DNA of 64,000 nucleotides from Pseudomonadota bacterium (GCA_018241685.1 JAFEDJ010000013.1:1-64000); one strand, 5' to 3'. Positions 25,541 through 36,717 are shown, numbered from the stretch's first letter. Notes: generated from the sequence alone by a model not told the origin. Numbers and translations are program-made.

Positions 25541-27580
25541 TCAGGCAGGAGAAAGGGAGGACTCCGGATGGCGTGCAGCCAGCCACGCCGCTGGATCGAA
25601 TCGGTCGTCGAGGCGGACGATCTCCTCCCAACCGCTTATGGGACAGGAAGGGCTGGCCAGCACCGTCGTGCAGTGCAGCAAGGTGCTCAGCAAGCTGTCA
25701 GGGATCACGCACTTCGGGGCATCGGGCTCGGGCGGAAGCACATTCACCACGCTGCTCCGCCACAGGGCTTCCGTCCCAAGACCGAGGCACAGCAGCGCGA
25801 AGGGCGGCTCACCTTCGGTGGATCGGCTGGCGATCAAGCGGGCCAATTGCAGAGTCTTGCTATAACCCACGGCATCGTCGGCTTCCAGGCGTACCGCAAT
25901 CCAGCGCACAGCAGAAGGCGGGACGCTTTCTGGAACGTCCGACTTTTCCGGCGCATCCGGCAGGCTGGCATCTTCATCTCGATCCGCATACCAGTCGGCC
26001 CCCTCCCGGCACAGACGCTCGAGAATCACCTGCCGCATGGCGGCCAGGGGGTCATCGCTCAGGAAACGGGCGTATTCCATCTCGTGATCCGGATAGCGGG
26101 CCGCCAGCACGGCCTTGTTCTGGACGACACGCAGAATCTTTTCGTCACCAAAGGACGCGGTACCCGAATGGGCAACGAACACGCCTGACGCCAGCAAATG
26201 CCGATAGCCGGCGCGCCGTGCGCGCAGGCACCAATCCACTTCTTCGTTGTAACCCCGCCGCAGATCCACGTCATCCAAGCCACCGATCTCGTCAATGACC
26301 CGGCGCCGCATCAGCATCGTAAACCCGCAACAGGTCGGCAATTCGCGCTCCGCCGTCAGCCCCGCATCACGGACAGCCGCAACGATGTCATCGACTCGCG
26401 CCAATTGCGCCTCATCCAGGGCTGGCGCTGCCACACCAATATCGGGCAGGCTGCTGATCTCGCCATTGTTGGACCAAGGCGTCACCGAGGCGATGTCGCC
26501 GGCGCTGTACAAGGCAGCGCTCAAACGGTCCAGCCAGTCGCCATGGACCAGCGCATCCGCGTTGAGCAAGAGTACATCCCCAGGCACCATTGCGATGCCG
26601 CGGTTGCAAGCACCGATGAAACCAAGGTTGAAAGGATTGCGGAGCAAACGTATGCGTCCCGCCGCAGCCTTGCGGTCCAGCCATTTCCGCAGGGCTGGAT
26701 CGGGACTGGCATCGTCCACAACGATGATTTCCGCCGAGCAGCGATTGTGCGGCAGGCTGGCCAGCACGCTGTCAATGCAACGGCTGACTAGGTCGAGCTT
26801 GCCATACACCGGGATCACGATGCCAAGCGCCGCATGCCCCTGTGCTTTTCTTGCTCCTGTGGCCCGCTCGCGGGCACCGGCTTCGAAGGTCACTGGCGCC
26901 GGGACGAAGGACAGCGGCGAGCCTTGCAGGAGCTGCCCCGAGGTGACCGAAACACCCGCGGCATCCGGCACCAAGGCTAGCGACCACACGCCCGCCGCAG
27001 CCCCCCACGGAATACGGAAGCGCTGCCCGTTCGCCGGCACATCGAAAACCTGCTGACGCGTTCCATCGGACACGAGCAGACGCCGGGTTGGCCCCGCCCC
27101 CGCAGCGGCGAACACCATGCCTTCGATGTCCTCGCCCTGTTTCCAGCAGGCGCCGAATGCTCCCAGCCCGGCAGCATGTAACAACGGCAGCAGACCCGCC
27201 TGCGTCCCATTCCGGCAACGTTCGGGCAGGAATACCGGACCAAGGCACGCCGCCGCGTCCCGCTCTCCTGCAGCGAGCCATGCCTGCAGCAAACCATCCT
27301 GCAGTAAGGGACTGGCCGGCGCTACCCGCCAGGCCGCGTACCAGGCCGCGGCCGCCCGCAACGGGCTGCAGGCCTCCAGCACTTTGGCCCGCAGGAGCGC
27401 CGCGATGTCGCTGCGCGGCGTCCTTCGGCAGACGGTTTCCGCATACAAGGCGGCCTCGGCCCACTGGCCCGCCTTGTATGCGGAAACCGCCCGCCCAAGC
27501 AGGAAATCATCCCGCCTGGTGGGCAGACAAACGAAAGAAAAAGGGGCCGAAGCCCCTTTCGAACCGACAGAGTCGGGCAT
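25541..27580 (-). CDS. Glycosyltransferase family 2 with TPR-like N-terminus
   Basis: 679 residues. The first ~150 residues are short Ala-rich helices (LGRAVSAYKAGQWAEAALYA, VLEACSPLRAAAAWYAAW), TPR-like. The catalytic GT-A domain starts at ~253: LGIVIPVYGKLDLVSRCIDS, AEIIVVDDASPDPALRKWL, VLLLNADALVHGDWLDRLSA (N-A-D metal site), FTMLMRRRVIDEIGGLDD and YNEEVDWCLRARRAGY. The tail (~500-679) carries no clear domain. Start ATG shares one base with the TAA of the DUF4214 gene (TAATG), suggesting coupling. A perfect 21-bp inverted repeat (27,433-27,453 with 27,469-27,489) sits inside the TPR-like part. Confidence 0.87.
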   Translation of the reverse strand: MPDSVGSKGASAPFSFVCLPTRRDDFLLGRAVSAYKAGQWAEAALYAETVCRRTPRSDIAALLRAKVLEACSPLRAAAAWYAAWRVAPASPLLQDGLLQAWLAAGERDAAACLGPVFLPERCRNGTQAGLLPLLHAAGLGAFGACWKQGEDIEGMVFAAAGAGPTRRLLVSDGTRQQVFDVPANGQRFRIPWGAAAGVWSLALVPDAAGVSVTSGQLLQGSPLSFVPAPVTFEAGARERATGARKAQGHAALGIVIPVYGKLDLVSRCIDSVLASLPHNRCSAEIIVVDDASPDPALRKWLDRKAAAGRIRLLRNPFNLGFIGACNRGIAMVPGDVLLLNADALVHGDWLDRLSAALYSAGDIASVTPWSNNGEISSLPDIGVAAPALDEAQLARVDDIVAAVRDAGLTAERELPTCCGFTMLMRRRVIDEIGGLDDVDLRRGYNEEVDWCLRARRAGYRHLLASGVFVAHSGTASFGDEKILRVVQNKAVLAARYPDHEMEYARFLSDDPLAAMRQVILERLCREGADWYADRDEDASLPDAPEKSDVPESVPPSAVRWIAVRLEADDAVGYSKTLQLARLIASRSTEGEPPFALLCLGLGTEALWRSSVVNVLPPEPDAPKCVIPDSLLSTLLHCTTVLASPSCPISGWEEIVRLDDRFDPAAWLAARHPESSLSPA
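27433..27489. repeat. Perfect 21-bp inverted repeat inside a GT2 gene
   Basis: Arms 27,433-27,453 and 27,469-27,489 (core GCATACAAGGCGG and its complement) are exactly complementary around a 15-base spacer. It is coding, encoding part of AVSAYKAGQ...ALYAETV. Confidence 0.85.
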
Positions 27581-28623
27581 TAAATGATGCCGGTCACGAT
27601 GGTCACGCTACCGATAACCTGGGCCTCGGTATGAATGCTGCCGTCGATGTTATGGGCAGCAATCTGAGCGAAGCTCATGATCAGATCGGCACGGGTCGAA
27701 CCATGCGCCAGCGCATCGGTCCAGTACGAGAGCCCCCCCGCTTCTCCATCGCGGCCAAACGTATGCTGGTACAACCCCTTGACAAAGTCAGCATCGCTGA
27801 GCGCCGCTTGAGATACAAACTCTGCGGAGTGCGTGAAGGCATCCGCAATCTGCTTCAGCGACACTCCAGCGCGGCCCAGGTCGAACCAGTAGTCCAGACC
27901 GCCCGCATCCGCCGTACGCCCAAAAGCCGCTTCATACAGCGTCGAAACCGCTGCTTCGACGGAATCCTTCGCAAACACGAGGGCCTTACCCTGGTCGAGC
28001 TGGACATACTGGATCTTGGAGATGTCCGTCACCTTGTGCGAGGTGTTGTCCGTTACCACCGCGTGGCCGTTGTTAGTCGTCACTGTGTAGTTACTTGCGC
28101 TACCACCCAACTTCACAACGGCGTAATTACCACTACCGCCGACGATCGTGCTGTTGCCGAGGCCAGCCTCGACGGTGTCAACGCCCGAACCGGTCACCAC
28201 CGAACTATCGCCCGTGCCGAGAATAACCTTGGTATTGCGCGCATCAGCGACGATGATCTTGTCGCCACCGGCAGAGCCAACCACGACACGATCAACGGTA
28301 CCGGGCTGGGACGTCGGTACGAGGACGCCGTCATTCAATGTCGTAACGACCCCCCCAAGGCCCTGGAAAATCACCACCGGCGCATTCGGTGGCGGCGTAA
28401 TGGTCGTCGGAGAGGTGTCTGACGAACCGATCAGGACCACTTCAGCACCAGACGGAACCGTGACGTTACCGTTGGAATCAGCCTGCACCGAATGGAAACT
28501 GACCACAGAGTCCGAAATCCTGGTGGTCAGTGCAAGAATGTCATTGATCGTTGAATCGGAAAAGACGACCGGATTGGCGTTATGCAACGCATCCGTAACT
28601 GTTTGCTGGTCGGCATCATACAT
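27580..28623 (-). CDS. DUF4214-containing, probably secreted surface protein
   Basis: 347 residues from ATG 28623, which has GGAG ten bases upstream; an earlier start at 28656 is possible. The middle (~85-185) is rich in Gly, Asp, Thr and Val with short beta repeats (VVVGSAGGDKIIVADARN, LGTGDSSVVTGSGVDTVEAG, NSTIVGGSGNYAVVKLGG), resembling RTX/hemolysin-type beta rolls. DUF4214 follows: VSTLYEAAFGRTADAGGLDYW and GLYQHTFGRDGEAGGLSYWT, two copies of the FGR..D..GL.YW motif. The protein ends in a hydrophobic-hydroxyl tail (VIGSVTIVTGII) without an N-terminal signal, as expected for type I secretion. No ABC exporter is in the window. It is followed by two transferases that could decorate it. Confidence 0.85.
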   Translation of the reverse strand: MYDADQQTVTDALHNANPVVFSDSTINDILALTTRISDSVVSFHSVQADSNGNVTVPSGAEVVLIGSSDTSPTTITPPPNAPVVIFQGLGGVVTTLNDGVLVPTSQPGTVDRVVVGSAGGDKIIVADARNTKVILGTGDSSVVTGSGVDTVEAGLGNSTIVGGSGNYAVVKLGGSASNYTVTTNNGHAVVTDNTSHKVTDISKIQYVQLDQGKALVFAKDSVEAAVSTLYEAAFGRTADAGGLDYWFDLGRAGVSLKQIADAFTHSAEFVSQAALSDADFVKGLYQHTFGRDGEAGGLSYWTDALAHGSTRADLIMSFAQIAAHNIDGSIHTEAQVIGSVTIVTGII

Positions 28624-28656
28624 GGGGAAAAAACTCCATTTTGCTAAATGCTGCAA

Positions 28657-29427
28657 TTACAAATCGCACGCGCCGACTTTCAGGCGCAATGCCGCCAAGT
28701 GCTCGAAGCCACTTGGCCCACTCATTACTCCACCTTCGGTGCAAGCCTGGAACCCCCCGGAAAAAAAAGCCTCGCCCATCAACCGGTAGTTCCCTGCCCT
28801 CTCGCCGACCAAGTCCAGGCGTACCGCGGTGATACGCATTCCCGACTCGCGCACACCACAGAAATTGCCAGTATTAACTTCTGGCAGATAACCATGCCCT
28901 TCCAATAACACGCTATAGGCAATGTCTACGCCAAGTGGCTTATCCGGCCACTCCAACTGAAAACCGGTAATCGAACTCAAACTTTCCGGACTGCCGAGAC
29001 ACACGCCCTCCGAGGCCACCATGTCACCACGACCATCCACATAAGCAATGATCGATACTCCTTCAGGGGCCACGGCGATGGGACCGCCATCGGAATCATC
29101 CTGGGCACTATTGAGGAGCGGTGGCAGCATCGAATCATCACCATCCAGACGCTGAATCCGCACCGCTGGCACTTCCTCATCGTCACACAGCAGAAACGCA
29201 GTCAACAATATGCGAGCGGGCCGATCCGTCACCCGCCACACGATGCAATCACCCGGCCCACGAAGTACACAGTCCACAGCCCCCGGCATCGTCAGGCTCT
29301 CGACGCCTCCAGCATCCCCATCCAAATCGGCAACTCGGGACACGCAGAATGGAGCCCCGCCAACCTTTGGGTAGCTCAACGCGTATAAGCCGGGCAGCAA
29401 GGCAATGACTTCATTTCGCAAAATCAT
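28657..29427 (-). CDS. Protein of unknown function upstream of the DUF4214 gene
   Basis: 256 residues from ATG 29427 (or ATG 29484, adding 19 residues). I do not recognise the family. The sequence is acidic and beta-rich: ILRNEVIALLPGLYALSYPK, VDCVLRGPGDCIVWRVTDRP, IAYVDGRGDMVASEGVCLGS, FQLEWPDKPLGVDIAYSVL and a closing GFEHLAALRLKVGACDL. No signal peptide or membrane segment. It sits 33 bp upstream of the DUF4214 start on the same strand and may be a chaperone, adaptor or co-secreted partner; this is a guess from position only. Confidence 0.65.
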   Translation of the reverse strand: MILRNEVIALLPGLYALSYPKVGGAPFCVSRVADLDGDAGGVESLTMPGAVDCVLRGPGDCIVWRVTDRPARILLTAFLLCDDEEVPAVRIQRLDGDDSMLPPLLNSAQDDSDGGPIAVAPEGVSIIAYVDGRGDMVASEGVCLGSPESLSSITGFQLEWPDKPLGVDIAYSVLLEGHGYLPEVNTGNFCGVRESGMRITAVRLDLVGERAGNYRLMGEAFFSGGFQACTEGGVMSGPSGFEHLAALRLKVGACDL

Positions 29428-29507
29428 TCCGACATCACCATCATCGAGTGTCAGACAAATCCAATGCCATGGAATTAGTTGCAAGTACCATCAAGAGATC
29501 AAGCACT

Positions 29508-29585
29508 AGCCTTGCTTGATGCAGAACCCGGTGAATGATCCAACTACCCGTCTGCCTAGCCGTATCCCCCGCCCTCAGACTGAGC
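29508..29585 (+). mobile_element. IS leader remnant at the island boundary
   Basis: GATGCAGAACCC at 29,519 and the following ~60 bases resemble the leader before the IS5/IS1182-type transposase relic (10,996-11,064): shared blocks include GATGCAGAACCC, CTGCCTAGC/CTGCCCTAGC and GTATCC. No coding part follows. It lies between the polysaccharide island and the housekeeping genes. Confidence 0.45.
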
Positions 29586-29646
29586 TTAACAAGATTTATT
29601 GAAAGCGCAAGATTTACGCAAGGTTGATGAATGCGAGAATGTATCA

Positions 29647-30822
29647 TCAAAGCGCTTTGGCCAGCACCATCAGATTCCTTGGCGTCAGGCTACGCGCACA
29701 GAAGGTGCCGACATCCACCCGGAAACCGACCTCCTCGAAGCCACGCACCAGATCCATCACCAGCCACATCTCCAGCGGGCGGCGGAAGGCGTGGCGGACC
29801 AGTTCCAGGCGACGGACTTCGCCGCGACGCCGTTCGCCAACCGCCAGCCAGTGCGCCCAGTCCACCTGCGCCGGCAGACTGACGCCCTGGCGCCGCGCCA
29901 CCGCCTCGCCGTAAGCGGGAAAATCGCCAGACAGCAGCTGTGAGGGCATCGGCGGAAAGGGCCGGATGGCCTCGCCTTCGAGTGCATTGCGCAGCGCGAT
30001 GAAGCCCAGCTTCCAGGTCTGATCGCGGGCCAGGCGCTGGCGCAGGCGCGGGGGCGCCGTCACGGTCTCGGTCACGGCCAGGCGCAGCGCACGCCCATCG
30101 AGCGGCAGCGAAGCCTCGCGGCTGACCGGCCGATAGCCGTCCTGGGCGCCACGGTAATAACAACACGGAGCGATCCGGTAGACATGGGCACCGTCGCCAC
30201 CCGCGCTGCGCACGAGGGAGCGGTGGAGTTCCCCGCAGGCATGCAGGGCCAGCACCTCGCAGCCCCGCACGTGGGCCCGCGACGACGCTTCGAGCGCATC
30301 GGCGCACACTACCTGCTGTTCCACGCCGACGCGGGCCGCCAGCCGCCCGGCTTCCTCGCACAGGTCCGGATCGATCTCCAGCGAACTCACCGGCTGGCCG
30401 TCGCTGAGGGCCAGCCGCCGGCTGAGGTGGCCCTTGCCGGCGCACCACTCCAGCAGTGGCGCCGCCACCGCCGGCCCATGACTGGCGAAGGCTTCGATCT
30501 GGACCCGCTTGCGGCCGGGGATGAACCAGTCGAAGTGCGCCCCGCTCGGCGCCAGGCTGCGGGCTGGTAGCGGCGTCACGTCGCTGAGTTGCCCCAGTTC
30601 GCCGACAAACGGCAGATAGGCCTCCAGCCAGGCGCGGCAATCGTCCGGCGATGCGACCAGGGCTTCGAGTTCGGCATCTCCCAGGCCCAGAACCGCTTCC
30701 GCCAACGCCGGCCATTGCTCGCACCAGGCCGGGCGGTGCACATAGAATGGTGGCGGCTGCCAGAACGCCTGATACTCCCGTAGCAGCGATTGAAGCGCCA
30801 GGAAGCGCGCGCGATGATTCAT
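29647..30822 (-). CDS. SAM-dependent methyltransferase (Methyltransf_32-like)
   Basis: 391 residues. N-terminal ~110 residues are helical. The SAM domain begins with AAPLLEWCAGKGHLSRRLA (motif I), then SSLEIDPDLCEEAGRLA, QVVCADALEAS, and CEVLALHACGELHRSLV followed by YRIAPCCYYRGAQDGYRPVS. The H-A-C-G plus P-C-C pattern is the mark of METTL25/Methyltransf_32-type enzymes that act on RNA or proteins; substrate here unknown. A shorter relative with the same C-C element is encoded at 52,701. First gene outside the glycan island; DUF924 gene is divergent from it. Confidence 0.75.
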   Translation of the reverse strand: MNHRARFLALQSLLREYQAFWQPPPFYVHRPAWCEQWPALAEAVLGLGDAELEALVASPDDCRAWLEAYLPFVGELGQLSDVTPLPARSLAPSGAHFDWFIPGRKRVQIEAFASHGPAVAAPLLEWCAGKGHLSRRLALSDGQPVSSLEIDPDLCEEAGRLAARVGVEQQVVCADALEASSRAHVRGCEVLALHACGELHRSLVRSAGGDGAHVYRIAPCCYYRGAQDGYRPVSREASLPLDGRALRLAVTETVTAPPRLRQRLARDQTWKLGFIALRNALEGEAIRPFPPMPSQLLSGDFPAYGEAVARRQGVSLPAQVDWAHWLAVGERRRGEVRRLELVRHAFRRPLEMWLVMDLVRGFEEVGFRVDVGTFCARSLTPRNLMVLAKAL

Positions 30823-30870
30823 GATTCCGTTTTACACCCCTGCCCCGCAAAACCAGGAGGACAACGCAGC

Positions 30871-31425
30871 ATGGCCGCATCCCTGCCCGACTCCGAAGCC
30901 GTACTCGATTTCTGGTTCAAAGAAAGCACGCCCAGGCAATGGTTTGCCCGCTCGGACGAATTCGACCGCCTCATCGCCGCCCGCTTCAGGGCGGTGTACG
31001 CGGCGGCGGCCAGCGGCGAACTGCACACCTGGCGCGCCACTGCCGACGGCCGGCTGGCCGAGATCATCGTGCTCGACCAGTTTTCCCGCAACCTCTTCCG
31101 CGACGACCCGCGCGCCTTCGCCTGCGATGGCATGGCCCTGGTACTAGCCCAGGGCGCAGTGGCCGCCGGCGCCGATCTAGAACTACCGGTCGCCCGCCGC
31201 GCCTTCCTGTACATGCCCTACATGCACAGCGAATCGGCGCTGATCCACACCCACGCCGTCCGCCTGTTCAGCCAGCCAGGCCTGGAAAGCAACCTGGACT
31301 TCGAGCTGCGCCACAAAGCCATCATCGACCGCTTCGGACGCTACCCGCACCGCAATGCAGTACTCGGGCGATCGTCGTCGCCGGAAGAAATCACCTTCCT
31401 GCAGACACCCGGCTCTGCGTTCTGA
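30871..31425 (+). CDS. DUF924 family protein
   Basis: 184 residues from ATG 30871 with AGGAGG eight bases upstream. Signature: AVLDFWFKESTPRQWFARSD at the start, then GRLAEIIVLDQFSRNLFRDD, FLYMPYMHSESALIHTHAV and FGRYPHRNAVLGRSSSPEE, matching DUF924, an all-helical TPR-like cytoplasmic protein common in Proteobacteria. Biochemical role unknown. A stand-alone gene with its promoter in the short divergent gap. Confidence 0.9.
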   Translation: MAASLPDSEAVLDFWFKESTPRQWFARSDEFDRLIAARFRAVYAAAASGELHTWRATADGRLAEIIVLDQFSRNLFRDDPRAFACDGMALVLAQGAVAAGADLELPVARRAFLYMPYMHSESALIHTHAVRLFSQPGLESNLDFELRHKAIIDRFGRYPHRNAVLGRSSSPEEITFLQTPGSAF

Positions 31426-31551
31426 AACCCCGTCAGCCACGAGAAATCAATTCAAACCACTGAAAACAATCATTTTTATCATTTAACCCGGCGCAGGATC
31501 GAGCGGGTGTGGCGAAGTACACACCCGCTACCCCGCGTAACACTTTTCCCC

Positions 31552-33438
<1,887 letters not shown>

Positions 33439-33469
33439 GGGCTTTCCAACCCATCCGGAGCCCCCGACC

Positions 33470-33889
33470 GTGAAGTGCCTTTCCACCCTCATCCTGTGCA
33501 TCGCCTGTAGCGCCGCCCACGCCCACGCCCCCTTCACCGGCGAGGACTTCAGCGGCACCTACGACTGCACCGGCGACGACAGCCACGAAGGCAAGTACAC
33601 CGGCACCGTGACCCTCGAACGGGTGCCCGGCCAGAGCACCGGCAAGCTCGGCGCCTACAGCTTCAAGCTGGAAGTCCCCGGCTACGGCGCCTATCCGGGC
33701 CACGCCGCCGCCAACGGCCGGCAGATGGCCATCCACTTCGCGCTGACCGACACCAGCACCAAGGACTACGGCACCGGCATCGCCACCTTCAGCAAGACCA
33801 AGGCCGGCAAGTGGCGCTTCAGCAAGTACTACTACGAGCCCGAATTCAAGGGCGGCAACTTCGGCACCGAGACCTGCGTGCACCGCTGA
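33470..33889 (+). CDS. Small secreted hypothetical protein
   Basis: 139 residues, GTG start. Residues 1-19 (MKCLSTLILCIACSAAHAH) form a signal peptide with cleavage after AHA. The mature part is beta-rich with two Cys (SGTYDCTGDDSHEGKYTGTV near the start, FGTETCVHR at the end) that could form a disulfide, plus many Gly, Tyr and Lys; it looks like a small periplasmic beta barrel. No named family. Separated from the kinase by 31 bp and could share its transcript. Confidence 0.75.
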   Translation: MKCLSTLILCIACSAAHAHAPFTGEDFSGTYDCTGDDSHEGKYTGTVTLERVPGQSTGKLGAYSFKLEVPGYGAYPGHAAANGRQMAIHFALTDTSTKDYGTGIATFSKTKAGKWRFSKYYYEPEFKGGNFGTETCVHR

Positions 33890-34013
33890 GCAAACGCAAA
33901 TCCAGGCCCGGCGCGGGTCTTGGGGCCATGGTCGACGCCCCCCGCGGGACCGGGGATAATGGCGGGTTGCGAGCTGCCGGACGAGCAGCGTACTCACCCC
34001 CGAGAGCACCACC

Positions 34014-35951
34014 ATGACCCATTCCCGCAAGCAGCTCGAACTCCTCGCCCCCGCCAAGAACGCGGACATCGGCATCGAGGCCATCAACCACGGGGCCGAC
34101 GCCGTGTACATCGGCGGCCCGGCCTTCGGCGCCCGCGCCAACGCCGAGAACACCATCGCGGACATCGAGCGCCTGACCCGCCACGCCCACCGCTTCGGCG
34201 CGCGCATCTTCGTCGCCTGCAACACCATCCTCCACGACGAGGAAGTGGCCAGCGCCGAGCGCCTGATCCGCCAGCTCCACGAAGCCGGCGCCGACGCGCT
34301 GATCGTGCAGGACATGGGCCTGCTGGAACTCGACCTGCCGCCGATCCAGCTGCACGCCAGCACCCAGACCGACATCCGCCACGCCGACAAGGCGCGCTTC
34401 CTGCAGGACGTGGGTTTCTCGCAGATCGTGCTGGCGCGGGAGATGACGCTCACCGAGATCCGCAAAGTCGCCGCCGCCACCGACTGCGCGCTGGAGTTCT
34501 TCGTACACGGCGCGCTGTGCGTGGCCTTTTCCGGCCAGTGCTACATCAGCCACGCCCACACCGGCCGGAGCGCCAACCGCGGCGAGTGCTCGCAGGCCTG
34601 CCGCCTGCCCTACGACCTCGCCGACAAGGACGGCAACCTCGTCGCCAGCAACCAGCACCTGCTGTCCATGAAGGACAACAACCAGAGCGCCAACCTGCGC
34701 GCGCTGGCCGACGCGGGGATTTCCAGCTTCAAGATCGAAGGCCGCTACAAGGACATGGCCTACGTGAAGAACATCACCGCCCACTACCGCCTGCTGCTCG
34801 ACGAGATCATGGAGGACACGCCGGAATACAGCCGCACGTCCGCCGGGCGCAGCACCTTCCTGTTCCAGCCGCTGGCCGACAAGACCTTCAACCGCGGCGC
34901 CACCGACTACTTCGTCAATGGCCGCACGGCTGACATCGGTGCCTTCGACTCGCCCAAGTTCGTCGGCGAGCCGGTCGGCAGCGTGATCCGCCTGGACGGC
35001 AAGCAGCGCCGCTGGTTCGACACCACCAGCGCCGTCGAGCTGCATAACGGCGACGGCCTCAGCTTCTACGACCGCAAGGGCGAGCTGGTCGGCCTGCGGG
35101 TGAACCGCGCCGAGCGAGTCGGCGACGATTTCCGCGTGCACACCGCCGACGCCGTGCCGGCCGAACTCTTCCCCGGCAGCGGCGTGTTCCGCAACCGCGA
35201 CCACGAGTTCGAGAAGATGCTCGAGAAGAAGTCCGCCGAGCGCCGCATCGGAGTGGATCTGCAGCTCACCGAAACGCCGGACGGCTTCGCACTGACCCTC
35301 ACCGACGAGACCGGCGTGTCCGCCAGCGCCGAACTGCCCCACGCCAAGGAGCCCGCCAAGGACGCCGAGCGCGCCCTCGCCGGCCTGCGCGACAACCTCG
35401 GCAAGCTCGGCGCGACGATCTTCAGCGCCCGCGCCATCGAGTTGCAGCTCGACCAGGCCTGGTTCCTGCCCGCCGGCGCCATCAACGCCCTGCGCCGCGA
35501 GGCGGTCGAAAAGCTGGAAGCCGCGCGCCTCGCCACGCTGGCGCCGCTGCCGCGCCGGGCCGCGGTCGAACCGCCGGTGCCGTATCCGCAGACAGAACTC
35601 AGCTACCTGGCCAACGTGCTCAACCAGAAGGCGCGGGACTTCTACCAGCGCCACGGCGTGCAGCTGATCGAGGCCGCCTACGAGGCCAATGAACACCTCG
35701 ACGACGCCTCGCTGATGATCACCAAGCACTGCCTGCGCTACAGCTTCAACCTGTGCCCGAAGGAAGTGAAGGGCATCCGCCCCGACCCGATGACGCTGAT
35801 CAACGGCAAGGAAAAGCTGACCCTCAGGTTCGACTGCAAGCGCTGCGAGATGCACGTGGTCGGCAAGATCCGCCAGTCCGTGCTCGACATGCCCGCCGTG
35901 CCGGTGGTCTTCCACGCCAAGGTGCCGGAAGGCTTCCACGCACCCCACTGA
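34014..35951 (+). CDS. rlhA: U32 family 23S rRNA C2501 hydroxylation protein
   Basis: 645 residues, close to E. coli RlhA (YdcP) and much longer than TrhP (YegQ). N-terminal U32 TIM-like domain: LELLAPAKNADIGIEAINHG, ADAVYIGGPAFGARANAEN, IQLHASTQTDIRH, LEFFVHGALCVAFSGQCYIS and the signature RSANRGECSQACRLPY, FKIEGRYKDMAYV. A DUF3656 middle domain follows (~360-520), and a collagenase-like C-terminal block ending with SFNLCPKEVKG and LRFDCKRCEMHVVG, supplying Cys residues for an iron-sulfur centre. RlhA adds a hydroxyl to cytidine 2501 of 23S rRNA using prephenate-dependent chemistry. A -10-like GATAATGG is seen at ~33,955. Confidence 0.8.
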   Translation: MTHSRKQLELLAPAKNADIGIEAINHGADAVYIGGPAFGARANAENTIADIERLTRHAHRFGARIFVACNTILHDEEVASAERLIRQLHEAGADALIVQDMGLLELDLPPIQLHASTQTDIRHADKARFLQDVGFSQIVLAREMTLTEIRKVAAATDCALEFFVHGALCVAFSGQCYISHAHTGRSANRGECSQACRLPYDLADKDGNLVASNQHLLSMKDNNQSANLRALADAGISSFKIEGRYKDMAYVKNITAHYRLLLDEIMEDTPEYSRTSAGRSTFLFQPLADKTFNRGATDYFVNGRTADIGAFDSPKFVGEPVGSVIRLDGKQRRWFDTTSAVELHNGDGLSFYDRKGELVGLRVNRAERVGDDFRVHTADAVPAELFPGSGVFRNRDHEFEKMLEKKSAERRIGVDLQLTETPDGFALTLTDETGVSASAELPHAKEPAKDAERALAGLRDNLGKLGATIFSARAIELQLDQAWFLPAGAINALRREAVEKLEAARLATLAPLPRRAAVEPPVPYPQTELSYLANVLNQKARDFYQRHGVQLIEAAYEANEHLDDASLMITKHCLRYSFNLCPKEVKGIRPDPMTLINGKEKLTLRFDCKRCEMHVVGKIRQSVLDMPAVPVVFHAKVPEGFHAPH

Positions 35952-36033
35952 AACCGCTTGGGAGCGGCCGCCGCCGCTCTTTCAACGACACCCTCCGCGG
36001 GCGGCGGAAGCCGCCCCTGACACCCGACTCCCC

Positions 36034-36717
36034 ATGAAGATCGCCCTTGCCGTCGTCCTGTTGATCCTGGCCCTGATCGTCGGCCCCGCCGCGTGGCAGT
36101 ACGCCCATTTCGACCCGAAGGCGGTGCCCACCTCCGGTCTGCCGTGGCAGATCGACGTGCTGCCGGGGGGCGAAGCGCGGGTCTTCGGGCTGACCCTCGG
36201 GCGCAGCACGCTGGCCGACGCCCGCGCCCGCTTCGGTGAGGAATTGCAGCTGGCGGTGATCGCCGAGCCCAACGAGACCGGCAACGTGGAAGGCTATTAC
36301 GAGAGCGTCACCACCGGCTTCGTGGCCGGCAAACTGATCGTCACCGCCGACTTCGACAAGGCCGCCATCGAAGGCATGCGCGAGCGCTCGCCGAAGACCG
36401 AGTACATGCAGAGCACCACCCGCAAGGCCACGCTGGCCGACGCCGACCGGGCCGCCGCCCTTGCCGCTCCGATCCGCGGCCTGGCCTTCATCCCCAGCGT
36501 CAATCTGGACGACGCGGTGATCCAGGAACGCTTCGGCGCGCCCGCCGAGCGCATCCGCGTCAACGACCACCTGGAGCACCTGCTCTACCCGGAAAAGGGC
36601 CTGGACCTGGTGCTCGACAGCAAGGGCAAGGAACTCCTGCAATACGTCGCGCCGGCCCGCTTTGAGGCCCTGCGCGCGCCGCTCAAGGCCCAGGCGGCCG
36701 CGCCGGCCAAGCCCTGA
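36034..36717 (+). CDS. Membrane-anchored hypothetical protein
   Basis: 227 residues. A single N-terminal hydrophobic helix (MKIALAVVLLILALIVGPAA) anchors it in the inner membrane; the rest (~30-227) is a mixed alpha/beta periplasmic domain with WQIDVLPGGEARVFGLTLG, TLADARARFGEELQLAV and VIQERFGAPAERIRVNDH, in which the ARARFG/QERFG pairs suggest an internal duplication. No named domain. It ends 35 bp from the convergent mdcH stop; a GC-rich inverted repeat (CCGGC/GCCGG at 36,720-36,738) lies between. Confidence 0.75.
   Translation: MKIALAVVLLILALIVGPAAWQYAHFDPKAVPTSGLPWQIDVLPGGEARVFGLTLGRSTLADARARFGEELQLAVIAEPNETGNVEGYYESVTTGFVAGKLIVTADFDKAAIEGMRERSPKTEYMQSTTRKATLADADRAAALAAPIRGLAFIPSVNLDDAVIQERFGAPAERIRVNDHLEHLLYPEKGLDLVLDSKGKELLQYVAPARFEALRAPLKAQAAAPAKP

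Noticed and set aside
33846..35948. 700-residue frame antisense to rlhA
   Set aside because: Shadow frame in GC-rich DNA; the plus strand encodes a clear U32 family protein.
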